NCBI GenBank assembly: GCA_017624915.1
Contig: JAGAMC010000006.1
Location: forward strand, 1 to 56,526
Origin: Oscillospiraceae bacterium
Lineage (GTDB): Bacteria > Bacillota > Clostridia > Oscillospirales > Oscillospiraceae
Length of the DNA: 56,526 nt
Reading direction: 5' to 3'
A program made the translations under genes and the position numbers. The notes under the pieces were generated by a model. That model was not told the origin of the DNA. It ran no database searches and was given only the letters and a program-made list of their open reading frames with translations. Shown in pieces: positions 31,666 to 40,351 of this stretch (its first letter is position 1; the number at the start of each line of letters is the position of its first letter).

Positions 31666-33132
31666 ATGTATTACATTGGCGTAGACCTTGGCAGCACTAA
31701 TATTAAGGTGGCCATTTACACCGGCGATATGAAGCTGGTGGACCGGCAGAGCTATCCTGTTGAATATATCCGGGAAAACGGTTTTGTGGAGTTTGACGCA
31801 GAGCTGTACTGCGCAAATATCATGAAGCTCATCGCCTCCATGGTGCAGTCCAATGGGGTGGCGGCCGACCAGGTGTCCCAAATCACCTTCACCGGTCAGG
31901 CGGAATCGTTGGTGGTGGTGGATCAGCAGGGGAAGACCCTGATGAACGCCATTTCCTGGATGGACGAGCGCAGCGTGAAGGAGTGTCAGGTCCTGGAGGG
32001 GCAGTTCTCCCATGAGGAGATCGAGGCGGTCACCGGTCAGATGGCGGTGCTGCCCACCTGGCCCGCAACCAAGATCCTGTGGCTGAAGAACAATGCGCCC
32101 GAGATTTACGAAAATGCCGGTACATACATGATGCTCAAGGACTTTGTGGTCTATCGCATGACCGGAAAGAAGCTGGCCGACTGCTCCATTGCCACCTTCA
32201 CGTTCTACTTTGACATCTATGAGAAGAAGTACTGGCAGAAGATGCTGGATGCCATCGGTGTGTCCGAGAGCCAGCTGCCCCCTCTGGTGGAGCCGTGCAC
32301 CATCGCCGGCCCGCTGACCCAGCAGGCGGCCCAGACCATGGGCCTTGCCCAGAGTGTCCGGGTCAATGTGGGCACGCTGGACCACTTCACCGGTATGATC
32401 GGCACCGGCAACGTTGCGCTGGGAGGTATGACCCTGTCCACCGGAACGGTCATGGCGCTGACCACCATGGCGGCCGAGCCCGCCCCCCGGGACAGCGGTA
32501 TCGCCATGCACTACGGCTTTATCCCCGACACCCACATCATGCTGCCTGTGGCCGAGTCCGGCGGCGTTTCGCTGGAGTGGTTCCGCCGCACCTGCATGGG
32601 CGACATTACATACGACATGATGAACGAGGAACTGGCCAAGCGCGAACTGCCCAACGGCCTGCTGTTCCTGCCCTATCTGGTGGGCACCAACTCCCCCGAG
32701 TTTGACGCCGACGCATCGGGCACGTTCTTCGGCCTGCGGCAGGAGAACGACGTGTATGACATGGCCTGTGCGGTCATGGAGGGTGTTGCCTTCATGCTGC
32801 GCAAGAACTGTGACCACATTCGCAGCAAGGGCACCCGGATCTCCCACATCATTGCCACTGGCGGCGGCTCCAAGAGCCCCATCTGGTGCCAGCTGCAGGC
32901 GGACATCACCGGCCTGCCTGTGGTGATCCCCGCGGAGAAAGAGGCTGCGTGTCTGGGCTGCGCCATCATCGGCGCGGTGTGCGACGGCGTGTTCGCCGAT
33001 TATCAGCAGGCGGCGGAGCAGTGCATCCGCTTTGAAAAGCGCTTTGAGCCCGTCAATGCGCAGCGGTTTGAGGACAAGTATAAGAAATACTGCGCCCTCT
33101 ACGAGGCTATGCTGACGGTTACCCGCATGTAA
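31666..33132 (+). CDS. FGGY-family carbohydrate kinase (xylulokinase-like)
   Basis: 488 residues. It should phosphorylate a pentulose, glycerol-like or related sugar with ATP. YYIGVDLGSTNIKVAIYTGD is the first phosphate loop; SWMDERS, VGTLDHFTGMIGTGN and the C-terminal HIIATGGGSKSPIWCQLQAD are family motifs. The ATG at 31666 has a weak G-rich ribosome site; the frame upstream is untranslated. The next gene is glycoside-hydrolase-like, so they may share a sugar pathway. The substrate is not deducible here. Confidence 0.9.
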   Translation: MYYIGVDLGSTNIKVAIYTGDMKLVDRQSYPVEYIRENGFVEFDAELYCANIMKLIASMVQSNGVAADQVSQITFTGQAESLVVVDQQGKTLMNAISWMDERSVKECQVLEGQFSHEEIEAVTGQMAVLPTWPATKILWLKNNAPEIYENAGTYMMLKDFVVYRMTGKKLADCSIATFTFYFDIYEKKYWQKMLDAIGVSESQLPPLVEPCTIAGPLTQQAAQTMGLAQSVRVNVGTLDHFTGMIGTGNVALGGMTLSTGTVMALTTMAAEPAPRDSGIAMHYGFIPDTHIMLPVAESGGVSLEWFRRTCMGDITYDMMNEELAKRELPNGLLFLPYLVGTNSPEFDADASGTFFGLRQENDVYDMACAVMEGVAFMLRKNCDHIRSKGTRISHIIATGGGSKSPIWCQLQADITGLPVVIPAEKEAACLGCAIIGAVCDGVFADYQQAAEQCIRFEKRFEPVNAQRFEDKYKKYCALYEAMLTVTRM

Positions 33133-33203
33133 GAAAAGGTCGAACGGCAGGATGTTTTCCATGCACATTGGGCCATTTTCGTTGAAAAAAGGTATGGAAT
33201 AGT

Positions 33204-33232
33204 TTGTTCCCGGGGGGAGCAAGTATTATAAT
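33204..33232 (+). promoter_or_regulatory. Promoter of the glycoside-hydrolase-like gene
   Basis: -35 TTGTTC (33204-33209), 17-base spacer, perfect -10 TATAAT (33227-33232). Confidence 0.65.
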
Positions 33233-33286
33233 TACGCTGTTATTTATACCAAGCGGAACTTTTAATATGAAAGGAAGATGATCCAT

Positions 33287-35308
33287 ATGTCCAACTTTAT
33301 CCCTACTCCCGCGTATTATGACAGAATGCCTGTGGATATTTCTTTCGTGTTCAAGAACGAAAGACCTGCCGGCAAGCACGGCTTCATGAAGGCTCAGGGC
33401 GACAACTTCTACTTTGAAGACGGCACTCTGGCCAAGTTCTGGGGCGTTATGTTCAACGGCGGTGCCAACTTCCCCGAGCATGACTATGCCAAGAAGGTCG
33501 CCCGCCGTCTGGCCATGGCCGGCGTGAACATCGTTCGTATCCACCAGCTGGATGCCGAGTGGTGCGTGCCCAACATCTATCAGATGTATGCCGGCCCCCG
33601 CGTGCAGAACACCCGTGACCTGTGCGAGGAGTCCTTTGACCGTCTGGACTACCTGATCCACTGCCTGAAGGAAGAGGGTATCTACCTGACCATCGACATG
33701 GTCACCTACCGCAAGTTCAAGACCGGCGACGGCGTCAAGCACGCCGAGCTGCTGGGTGATGCCGCCCGCTTCTACTCCATGTATGACCGGACCATGGTCG
33801 ACCTGCAGAAGGAATACATGGACAAGATGTGGAACCACTACAACCCCTATACCAAGCTGTGCTACAAGGACGATCCCGCCTTCGTCATGTGCACCATCTG
33901 CAACGAGAACAACCTGTTCTACGACAGCAGCGTGCGCAAGAACTTCGTGCGCATCCCCTACTATGACAACATGTTCCGCGACCTGTTCGCCGAGTGGCTG
34001 AAGGAAAAGGGTATCGAGTACGACGCCTACGGCTGCGACCTGTTCGCCATGGACGAGACCATGACCCAGTTCAAGCTGGAGCTGAGCGAGAAGTACTACA
34101 ACGAGATGATGGGCCACATGAAGTCCATCGGCGTGAAGATCCCCTGTGTGGTCACCAACTGGCTGCATACCAATGCTGAGGTGTACCTCAGCCGCCTGAG
34201 CGACTACACCGACATGCACAAGTACGTCTCCGACTGGCACTGGGCCGAGCACGAGAAGGTCAGCTACCACAAGCCCATCACCACCGGCGAGCCTCAGTTG
34301 GGCAATATGGCCCGCGTGAAGCTCCACGGCAAGCCCGTGTTCTTCTCCGAGTGGGATATGACCTGGCCCAACTCCTACCGTGCCACTGCCGTACCTCATT
34401 TTGCAGCCATCGCCTGCCTGCAGAACTGGTCCGGTATGACCGTGCATACTTATTCCTACACCAACTTCCTGGACCGCATCGATACCCTGGGCAAGGAGAG
34501 CGTCTCCGACAGCGTCGGCAACGTGGCCTACCGTGACGGTTACTTCTCCGTCTGGAACGACCCCGCCAAGTTCGGTCTGTTCTATCACGCTGCCCTCATG
34601 CTGCGCCGCGGCGACGTGCAGCCCGCCAAGAAGGTCTACGGCGCCAAGATCTCCCAGCTGCCCAAGCTGAACTATCAGGCTTTCACCTCTCTGGTGGAGC
34701 GCAGCCAGATCCACACCATTCTGGATGACAGTGATCTGACCGGTATCGACGAGGTCATCATGGACAGCGATGTCATCCCCCGCGAGAAGGCCAACCGCAT
34801 CGAGGCCGATACCGGCGAGCTGTGGCGCAACCCTGTTCGCTCCATCGGTGTGGTTGACTCCCCCCGCACCAAGATCGCTTACGGTCTGCTGGGCCGCTTC
34901 GCCGGTGAGGATACCCGCCGCCGCGAGAATCTGAATCTGGCTATCGAGATGAACGACTTCACCGTGGACTGCTACACCGATTTCGGTGTTGTGGCTCTGT
35001 CCTCTCTGAACGATGATCCCATCTGCGAGTCCGAGCACATGCTCATGTCCACCATTGGCCGCGCCCGCAACAGCGGCGCCCAGTTCGACGGTGAGAAGAT
35101 GATCGACGTGGGCCACGCTCCCATCATGTCCGAGGTCATCGAGGCCGACATCACCATCCGCACCAAGCACGACAACCTGCAGATCTGGGCTGTCAATGCT
35201 GATGGCTTCTTCATCGGCAGCCTGCCCAAGACCTACGAGGATGGCTGCCTGAAGTTCCACACCGGCATGCACTACCCCGCTCAGTACTATATCATCACCA
35301 AGGAGTAA
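33287..35308 (+). CDS. Glycoside hydrolase-like protein (clan GH-A type), unknown substrate
   Basis: 673 residues, no signal peptide, so cytoplasmic. A TIM-barrel start (KFWGVMFNGGANFPEHDYAK, then GVNIVRIHQLDAEW) is followed by the two Glu expected in clan GH-A: N206-E207 in TICNENNLFY as acid/base and E355 in VFFSEWDMTWPN as nucleophile. A beta-rich C-terminal region follows. The codon use is strongly biased to C-ending codons such as AAC, GAC, ATC, much more than its neighbours, which suggests very high expression. The ATG at 33287 has GGAAG upstream; an ATG at 33278 overlaps it. Confidence 0.82.
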   Translation: MSNFIPTPAYYDRMPVDISFVFKNERPAGKHGFMKAQGDNFYFEDGTLAKFWGVMFNGGANFPEHDYAKKVARRLAMAGVNIVRIHQLDAEWCVPNIYQMYAGPRVQNTRDLCEESFDRLDYLIHCLKEEGIYLTIDMVTYRKFKTGDGVKHAELLGDAARFYSMYDRTMVDLQKEYMDKMWNHYNPYTKLCYKDDPAFVMCTICNENNLFYDSSVRKNFVRIPYYDNMFRDLFAEWLKEKGIEYDAYGCDLFAMDETMTQFKLELSEKYYNEMMGHMKSIGVKIPCVVTNWLHTNAEVYLSRLSDYTDMHKYVSDWHWAEHEKVSYHKPITTGEPQLGNMARVKLHGKPVFFSEWDMTWPNSYRATAVPHFAAIACLQNWSGMTVHTYSYTNFLDRIDTLGKESVSDSVGNVAYRDGYFSVWNDPAKFGLFYHAALMLRRGDVQPAKKVYGAKISQLPKLNYQAFTSLVERSQIHTILDDSDLTGIDEVIMDSDVIPREKANRIEADTGELWRNPVRSIGVVDSPRTKIAYGLLGRFAGEDTRRRENLNLAIEMNDFTVDCYTDFGVVALSSLNDDPICESEHMLMSTIGRARNSGAQFDGEKMIDVGHAPIMSEVIEADITIRTKHDNLQIWAVNADGFFIGSLPKTYEDGCLKFHTGMHYPAQYYIITKE

Positions 35309-35333
35309 GACCGGCGGGTCTGCTGTAATTGAA

Positions 35334-35370
35334 AAGGAAGCCGACAGCTTGCTGTCGGCTTCCTTTTTGT
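35334..35370 (+). terminator. Terminator of the glycoside-hydrolase-like gene
   Basis: 13- to 15-bp stem AAGGAAGCCGACAGC / GCTGTCGGCTTCCTT followed by TTT. Confidence 0.92.
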
Positions 35371-35377
35371 ATAAAGA

Positions 35378-35448
35378 AAACCACCACTTCAGTTCTACGG
35401 GTGGTCCTGACTTTGCCAGTCACATGCACCCCGCTTCCGCCGTAGAAT
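35378..35448 (+). repeat. Nested inverted repeats upstream of feoA (possible mobile-element end)
   Basis: ACCACC..GGTGGT forms one hairpin (35382-35405). An alternative nested fold uses TTCTACGG (35391-35398) with CCGTAGAA (35441-35448), GGTG with CACC and GACT with AGTC. The ACCACC/GGTGGT hairpin resembles ends of IS200/IS605-type elements, but no transposase is present. It may equally be a leader structure for feoAB. Confidence 0.35.
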
Positions 35449-35509
35449 GATGTGCTGACCTGCCGCCATTATGGGGCGGGGAGAGGCTTTTGGAAGGGAG
35501 TGGCGGCAT

Positions 35510-35755
35510 ATGGAACTGCCATTGGGCGCGCTTGCTCTGGGCGAGCACGCATATATCAGCCGCGTGGCCGGGAGGGCGGACATGGACTGTCGGCTGGCAG
35601 AACTGGGCTTCCTGCCCGGAACGCGGGTACATTGTGAACTGATCAGCCCCGCCGGGGACCCGGCGGCCTACCGGGTGCGTGGGGCGCTTATCGCTCTGCG
35701 GCGCAGGGATGCGGACACGGTGTGGGTGACGGGCCGCGGGGAGGAGCGAACATGA
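35510..35755 (+). CDS. feoA: FeoA-like ferrous iron transport protein A
   Basis: 81 residues, an SH3-like domain. ELPLGALALGEHAYISRV then CRLAELGFLPGTRVHCEL and ALRRRDADTVWV follow the FeoA pattern. It is a small cytoplasmic partner that modulates FeoB. The ATG at 35510 has AGGGAG 9 bases before it. It overlaps feoB by 4 bases (ATGA). Confidence 0.9.
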   Translation: MELPLGALALGEHAYISRVAGRADMDCRLAELGFLPGTRVHCELISPAGDPAAYRVRGALIALRRRDADTVWVTGRGEERT

Positions 35756-37596
35756 AAAAGGAACTGCAGGTGGAGCGTCCCGGCCCGGAGGGGCGTATCA
35801 TCGCCTTTGCGGGCAACCCCAATGTGGGCAAATCCACCCTGTTTAACGCTTTGACGGGCATGCGCCAGCATACAGGAAACTGGCCCGGCAAAACGGTGGC
35901 GGTGGCTCAGGGACAGTGCGTCCATAAGGGCAGGCGGTTTTTGCTGGTGGATCTGCCGGGGACCTATTCCCTCAGCGCACACTCGGCGGAGGAGGAGATC
36001 GCCCGGGATTTTCTTGCCGGAGGACAGGCGGACGCGGCTGTGGTGGTGTGTGATGCCACCTGTCTGGAGCGAAGCCTGATTTTTGCCATTCAAGTTATGG
36101 AGCAGGTGGAGCGGGTTGTGCTGTGTGTTAATCTGATGGATGAGGCACAAAGCCATGGTATCCATGTGGATCTGCAGTCGCTGTCCCGACAGCTGGGCGT
36201 GCCTGTGATAGGGGCGTCGGCCGGCCGGGGAGAGGGGCTGGAGGAACTGATGGACGCGGTGGAGCGCATCTCGCACCCTGAAAGCCGGCAAAGCCGGACC
36301 AGGCAGGAACACAGCCCGGCTCAGCGGGCGGCCCTTGCCGAACGGTGTGCGGCTATGGCGGTCACCAGACAGCGGCAGGATCCGCTGTCCGGACAGCGCA
36401 GGATGGACCGTCTGCTTACCTCCCGGTTTACCGGCATCCCGGTGATGCTGGCTCTGCTGGGAGTGGTGCTGTGGATCACCATTGCCGGGGCCAATGTGCC
36501 CTCTCAACTGCTGTCGGAGCTTCTGTTCGGGGCAGGGGAGTGGCTGCGGGTGGGGATGATTTTTCTGGGTGTGCCGGATAGCGCGGTGGCCATGCTGGTG
36601 GACGGCGTGTACCGGGTGCTGGCCTGGGTGGTCAGTGTGATGCTGCCGCCCATGGCGATTTTCTTTCCGCTATTTACATTGTTGGAGGATCTGGGCTACC
36701 TGCCCAGAGTGGCCTTTGTGCTGGATCATGCATTTCATAAGGCGGGCGCCTGCGGCAAGCAGTCGCTGACCATGACCATGGGCTTTGGCTGCAATGCCTG
36801 CGGGGTCACCGGCTGCCGCATTATCGACTCGCCACGGGAGCGGCTCATCGCCATCGTGACCAATTCCCTTGTGCCCTGTAACGGACGGTTTCCAACTTTG
36901 ATCGCCCTGATCTCGGTGTTTTTTGCGGGCAGCTCTCTGCAGGCGGCACTTCTTCTGCTGTTGGTTCTGATGTTGGGTGTAGGCATGACGCTGGGGGTGT
37001 CACGGCTGTTGTCTGCAACGGTGCTGCGGGGTCTGCCATCCTCCTTTGCGCTGGAGCTTCCGCCCTATCGGAAACCCCGGGTTGGGCAGGTGATCGTGCG
37101 CTCTGTGCTGGACCGTACCCTGTTCGTTCTGGGGCGCGCGGTGGTGGTGGCAGCGCCGGCAGGACTGATCATCTGGCTGAGTGCCAATGTGCAGGTGGCC
37201 GATGCCACGGTGCTGGAACATATCATAGAATTTCTTGACCCGCTGGGCCGGCTTATGGGCATGGATGGAGTGATCCTCATGGCTTTTGTGCTGGGCTGGC
37301 CGGCCAATGAGATCGTGGTGCCCATCATGCTCATGGCTTATCTGTCTCAGGGAACGCTGGTGGAAATGGGCGACGCCCAAAGTCTTAGCCAGCTGCTGAT
37401 ACAGCAGGGGTGGACCCCGCTGACGGGGGTGTGCACCATGCTGTTTTCTATGTTTCACTGGCCATGCTCCACCACCTGCCTGACCATCGCAAAGGAGACG
37501 GCCAGCGTCAAATGGACGGCCCTTGCAGTGGTGGTACCTACCGTTGTGGGCGTGGTGGTGTGCACACTGACTGCGGCAGTGGGCAGACTGCTGTGA
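35752..37596 (+). CDS. feoB: Ferrous iron transporter FeoB
   Basis: 614 residues, at the short end for FeoB. The N-terminal G-domain has FAGNPNVGKSTLFNALTG (G1), LLVDLPGTYSLS (G3) and NLMDEA (G4, FeoB form). The membrane part holds two Gate-type repeats, with FGCNACGVTGCRI and LVPCNGRFPTLIA, including the conserved cysteines, and the second CSTTCLTIAKET. It moves Fe2+ across the inner membrane. It is translationally coupled to feoA; no Fur box was recognised. Confidence 0.94.
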   Translation: MKKELQVERPGPEGRIIAFAGNPNVGKSTLFNALTGMRQHTGNWPGKTVAVAQGQCVHKGRRFLLVDLPGTYSLSAHSAEEEIARDFLAGGQADAAVVVCDATCLERSLIFAIQVMEQVERVVLCVNLMDEAQSHGIHVDLQSLSRQLGVPVIGASAGRGEGLEELMDAVERISHPESRQSRTRQEHSPAQRAALAERCAAMAVTRQRQDPLSGQRRMDRLLTSRFTGIPVMLALLGVVLWITIAGANVPSQLLSELLFGAGEWLRVGMIFLGVPDSAVAMLVDGVYRVLAWVVSVMLPPMAIFFPLFTLLEDLGYLPRVAFVLDHAFHKAGACGKQSLTMTMGFGCNACGVTGCRIIDSPRERLIAIVTNSLVPCNGRFPTLIALISVFFAGSSLQAALLLLLVLMLGVGMTLGVSRLLSATVLRGLPSSFALELPPYRKPRVGQVIVRSVLDRTLFVLGRAVVVAAPAGLIIWLSANVQVADATVLEHIIEFLDPLGRLMGMDGVILMAFVLGWPANEIVVPIMLMAYLSQGTLVEMGDAQSLSQLLIQQGWTPLTGVCTMLFSMFHWPCSTTCLTIAKETASVKWTALAVVVPTVVGVVVCTLTAAVGRLL

Positions 37597-37767
37597 TTGA
37601 CAAAAAGGCCAAAGAAAACTTGAGAATGAAGCTGCCATGACAAAAATGCAGTACTGTCCCGGGGGCGGGTGGCTTTCGGTATGTATTGCCGGCATGCGGT
37701 TTTCGGAAGTGATCGGGGTTATCGTGCTTGGCTGTGATTTGTGAATTACACTATGTTTTTATAGGAA

Positions 37768-37801
37768 AAAACACCGGCAGGCTATTAGCTGCCGGTGTTT
37801 T
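37768..37801. terminator. Bidirectional terminator
   Basis: 12-bp stem AAACACCGGCAG / CTGCCGGTGTTT with an 8-base loop, A-rich before and T after. It lies between feoB and the convergent LysR gene. In the rest of the gap 37597-37838 I see nothing firm. Confidence 0.88.
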
Positions 37802-37838
37802 GGCTGCTGCAAGGCATTGTGCAAAATGGCACGTTCTT

Positions 37839-38705
37839 TTACGTCAGGTTTGCAAAATACTCGATCAGGAAATCTAAAAACGTCTGTCTTAATCTGCCGG
37901 GATTCCTGTGACTGTTCCAAAACACATAGGTTGTTCGTGTTTTTTCCGGAATGGTAGGTATGAACCGGACTTTGTCATTTATAATGCCGCGCCAGGAAAG
38001 TTCCGGGCCCATGGTGACCGCCATGCCCGCTGCAACAAATTTTGTCATACAGTGCAGGTCTCCGCAAATCATGGAGATCTTTGGTTCAAACCCGGATTGT
38101 TCGCATAAATGAACTGTATGGCTCCATAAGCTGTTATTCTTATCCAGCAATGCAAATTCTTCATTTTTCAGATCTTCAAAATGAACATGGCCTTTTTGTG
38201 CCACAGGATGGTTGGCCGCAACCATTAAATGAAGCTTTTCTGTTATCAAGCAAGTGCCATTGCTGTACTGGTCACTGGGTGGAGTACAGGAAATACACAA
38301 ATCATAATCATATGGACTGTTTTGCTCCTCCGCATGAAAGATTCTGAAACTGACGCCCGGATACTTTTTTCGAAACTCCACGATACAGTCTACAATCGTA
38401 CCTCTGTGTTGCTGCACCAACAATATCAATTCGCCACACAGCAGGCCGTCCTCGTAATTCAGATTCTGCACAGCCATGTCCAACTCGGCGATGGAACGAG
38501 TGACAGAATTCAGGAACGTTTCGCCATCCTTTGTAAGGGTTAGCCTGTTCCTGTGCCGATTAAACAGCGGTTTTCCAAGCTCCTTTTCCAGCCGCGAAAT
38601 TGTCTGTGACATTGCAGGCTGGGGAATCATGTGGTATTGTGCGGCTCTTGAGATGTTTAACATTCTGGCTACAGTTAAAAAATAACGCAATTGCAAAAGT
38701 TCCAT
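37839..38705 (-). CDS. LysR-family transcriptional regulator
   Basis: 288 residues. The N-terminal winged helix-turn-helix MELLQLRYFLTVARMLNIS and QPAMSQTISRLEKELGKPLF is characteristic; the rest is the effector-binding domain. GGAGG lies 9 bases before the ATG at 38705. It diverges from the permease at 38821 across 115 bases, so it probably controls that gene in response to its substrate. The base composition is visibly lower in GC than the flanks, as is the permease start, hinting at transfer as a unit. Confidence 0.93.
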   Translation of the reverse strand: MELLQLRYFLTVARMLNISRAAQYHMIPQPAMSQTISRLEKELGKPLFNRHRNRLTLTKDGETFLNSVTRSIAELDMAVQNLNYEDGLLCGELILLVQQHRGTIVDCIVEFRKKYPGVSFRIFHAEEQNSPYDYDLCISCTPPSDQYSNGTCLITEKLHLMVAANHPVAQKGHVHFEDLKNEEFALLDKNNSLWSHTVHLCEQSGFEPKISMICGDLHCMTKFVAAGMAVTMGPELSWRGIINDKVRFIPTIPEKTRTTYVFWNSHRNPGRLRQTFLDFLIEYFANLT

Positions 38706-38768
38706 ATAAACACGCCTCCAAGCATACATTGCAAAATATATTATACATACAAAATCATATATTTTTCA

Positions 38769-38791
38769 ATATTTATTATGGTCGCTATAAT
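38769..38791 (+). promoter_or_regulatory. Promoter of the permease, LysR-controlled region
   Basis: -10 TATAAT (38786-38791) with a weak -35 TTTTCA about 17 bases upstream. The intergenic region is very AT-rich and holds an interrupted ATATAT palindrome that may bind the LysR protein; the weak -35 fits an activated promoter. Confidence 0.5.
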
Positions 38792-38820
38792 CAGTTTGTC
38801 AATAATTGGAGGTATATTGT

Positions 38821-40068
38821 ATGGATTTGTTTTCTTTGCTCGTTTTATGTGTTACGCTTGTGGTCGCGTTTATCTTTAAGATAAACAGCGGGTTGATCGC
38901 AATTGCTGTTTCGCTGGTTCTGTCCTGGATCGCCGGGATCCCCGGCAGCTTCCTGCTGTCTTCCTTCAACAACTCCTTGTTTTTGATGTTGCTGGGCGTT
39001 ATGTATTTGTTCAGCATCGCCCAGGAAAACAGGACACTGGAACTTCTTGCCAAAAAGACCTTTGCACTGTGCCGCGGTCAGGAACGGGTACTGCCCATCG
39101 TGCTGTTTCTCCTCTCAGCAGTGATCTCCGCTCTCGGCCCCGGCCTTATTTCGGTCACTGCGCTTGTAAGTGTTCTGCTCGTTGCCCTCGCAAAAGAAAT
39201 GAATACGCCTGCCATCCGCCTGATCCCGTTTGGTATGATGGGCGCTTTCTCCGGCGGACTTTCCCCGATCACACCCAGCGGAATTGTGGCGGTTAATGTG
39301 TCCGGTGAGAATGGTATTACAGGAGTTGGGGGACCGGTCGCCTGGAAGATGTTTTTGACTTGCGTCATCTATGCAGCGATCCTCTACATTTTCGTGTTCA
39401 AGTGGCACAAACATAAACCGGCAGGTATCGCCGCACAGAACTCCGCCGAGGCCGACGTGGAAAGATTTTCCGCAAAACAGGTTATGACCCTTGTGGGTAT
39501 TGTGGCCGTTGCGCTGATTTCCTGCATATTCGGTATCAACGTAGGCCTGATTTCCTTCGCTGTCGCTGTCGTATTGACTTTGCTGAACGCTGCAGATGAG
39601 GGCGCGGCGCTGAAAAAAGTTCCCTGGAACACTCTTGTGATGATCACCGGAGTGGGGATCCTGATCTCCCTTGTGACCGAACTGGGTGGCATTGACCTGC
39701 TTTCTTCCGCACTTTCCAAGCTGTCCACCGAGAAAACCGCAACGGCTGTAATGGCGCTGCTGAGCGGTGTTATGTCCTGGGTCTCCTCGGCATCCGGTGT
39801 GGTTATGCCCACCCTCATTCCTACTGTGCCTGATATGGTCGCATCGGTTTCCGGAACCAATGCCGTGGCACTCGTGACCAGCATTTCCATTGGCGCCAAT
39901 ATGGCTGCAATCAGCCCTCTGTCCAGCTGCGGCGCGCTTATGCTGGCTGCCTATTCTTCCAGTGACGTTACCGCCGCCGAAAGAAACAAGATGTTCCTGC
40001 AGCTGTTCATTTTGTCCGCCTGTGCAGTTGCTTTGTCCGGTATTTTGGCGTTGATCGGTATGTATTGA
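38821..40068 (+). CDS. Permease of the SLC13/MatC-like dicarboxylate carrier type
   Basis: 415 residues with about eleven membrane segments. GLIAIAVSLVLSWIAGIPG, GPGLISVTALVSVLLVALAKE, GGLSPITPSGIVAVN and the C-terminal repeat-like SIGANMAAISPLSSCGAL resemble the MatC/ion-transporter superfamily, which takes up C4-dicarboxylates or malonate. GGAGG lies 8 bases before the ATG at 38821. It pairs with the divergent LysR regulator. The specific substrate is inferred from family only. Confidence 0.8.
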   Translation: MDLFSLLVLCVTLVVAFIFKINSGLIAIAVSLVLSWIAGIPGSFLLSSFNNSLFLMLLGVMYLFSIAQENRTLELLAKKTFALCRGQERVLPIVLFLLSAVISALGPGLISVTALVSVLLVALAKEMNTPAIRLIPFGMMGAFSGGLSPITPSGIVAVNVSGENGITGVGGPVAWKMFLTCVIYAAILYIFVFKWHKHKPAGIAAQNSAEADVERFSAKQVMTLVGIVAVALISCIFGINVGLISFAVAVVLTLLNAADEGAALKKVPWNTLVMITGVGILISLVTELGGIDLLSSALSKLSTEKTATAVMALLSGVMSWVSSASGVVMPTLIPTVPDMVASVSGTNAVALVTSISIGANMAAISPLSSCGALMLAAYSSSDVTAAERNKMFLQLFILSACAVALSGILALIGMY

Positions 40069-40129
40069 TCAGCCTCCCGGCAATAAAAGAATCGGGAAGG
40101 GTGAGAATGCCCGCCTCCGTGATAAGTTG

Positions 40130-40183
40130 ACCCCTATTTGTCAGATGGTAGCATGATACGCTGTCTGACAAATGGGGGTTTTC
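40130..40183 (+). terminator. Terminator downstream of the permease
   Basis: 16-bp stem ACCCCTATTTGTCAGA / TCTGACAAATGGGGGT with one G-T pair and an 18-base loop, followed by TTTTC. Confidence 0.7.
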
Positions 40184-40289
40184 TTATGCGGAAGTGATTT
40201 GCGACAAAGATCCTGCTGAAGGATTCAAAGAGCCTGTCATAAATTTAAAGCAGATCGATGGGATCGGATATGGAGAACGAATTTGTTAA
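40152..40289 (+). pseudogene. Possible C-terminal gene remnant, 45 codons
   Basis: After a TAG at 40149 the frame is open to a TAA at 40287-40289. It reads as protein-like sequence (KWGFSYAEVICDKDPAEGF then KQIDGIGYGERIC) but has no start codon or ribosome site, and its beginning overlaps the terminator stem. I do not recognise the family. It may be the tail of a lost gene from the low-GC LysR/permease segment. Confidence 0.3.
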
Positions 40290-40299
40290 GAATTTAAAA

Positions 40300-40328
40300 T
40301 TGACAAACGTTCGGATAAAGGGGAAAAT
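40300..40328 (+). promoter_or_regulatory. Promoter of the LMW phosphatase-sirtuin pair
   Basis: -35 TTGACA (40300-40305), 17-base spacer, -10 GAAAAT (40323-40328). Confidence 0.6.
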
Positions 40329-40351
40329 AGAGGAGTAGGAGGTGGCGAGTG

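Noticed and set aside
33119-35272. 717-codon minus-strand open frame opposite the glycoside-hydrolase-like gene
   Set aside because: It is a by-product of extreme codon bias on the plus strand; no motifs, start site or promoter support it.
37637-37744. 36-codon ORF after feoB
   Set aside because: Poor ribosome site, no recognised motif and an odd composition; considered as a FeoC-like protein but it has no matching cysteine pattern.
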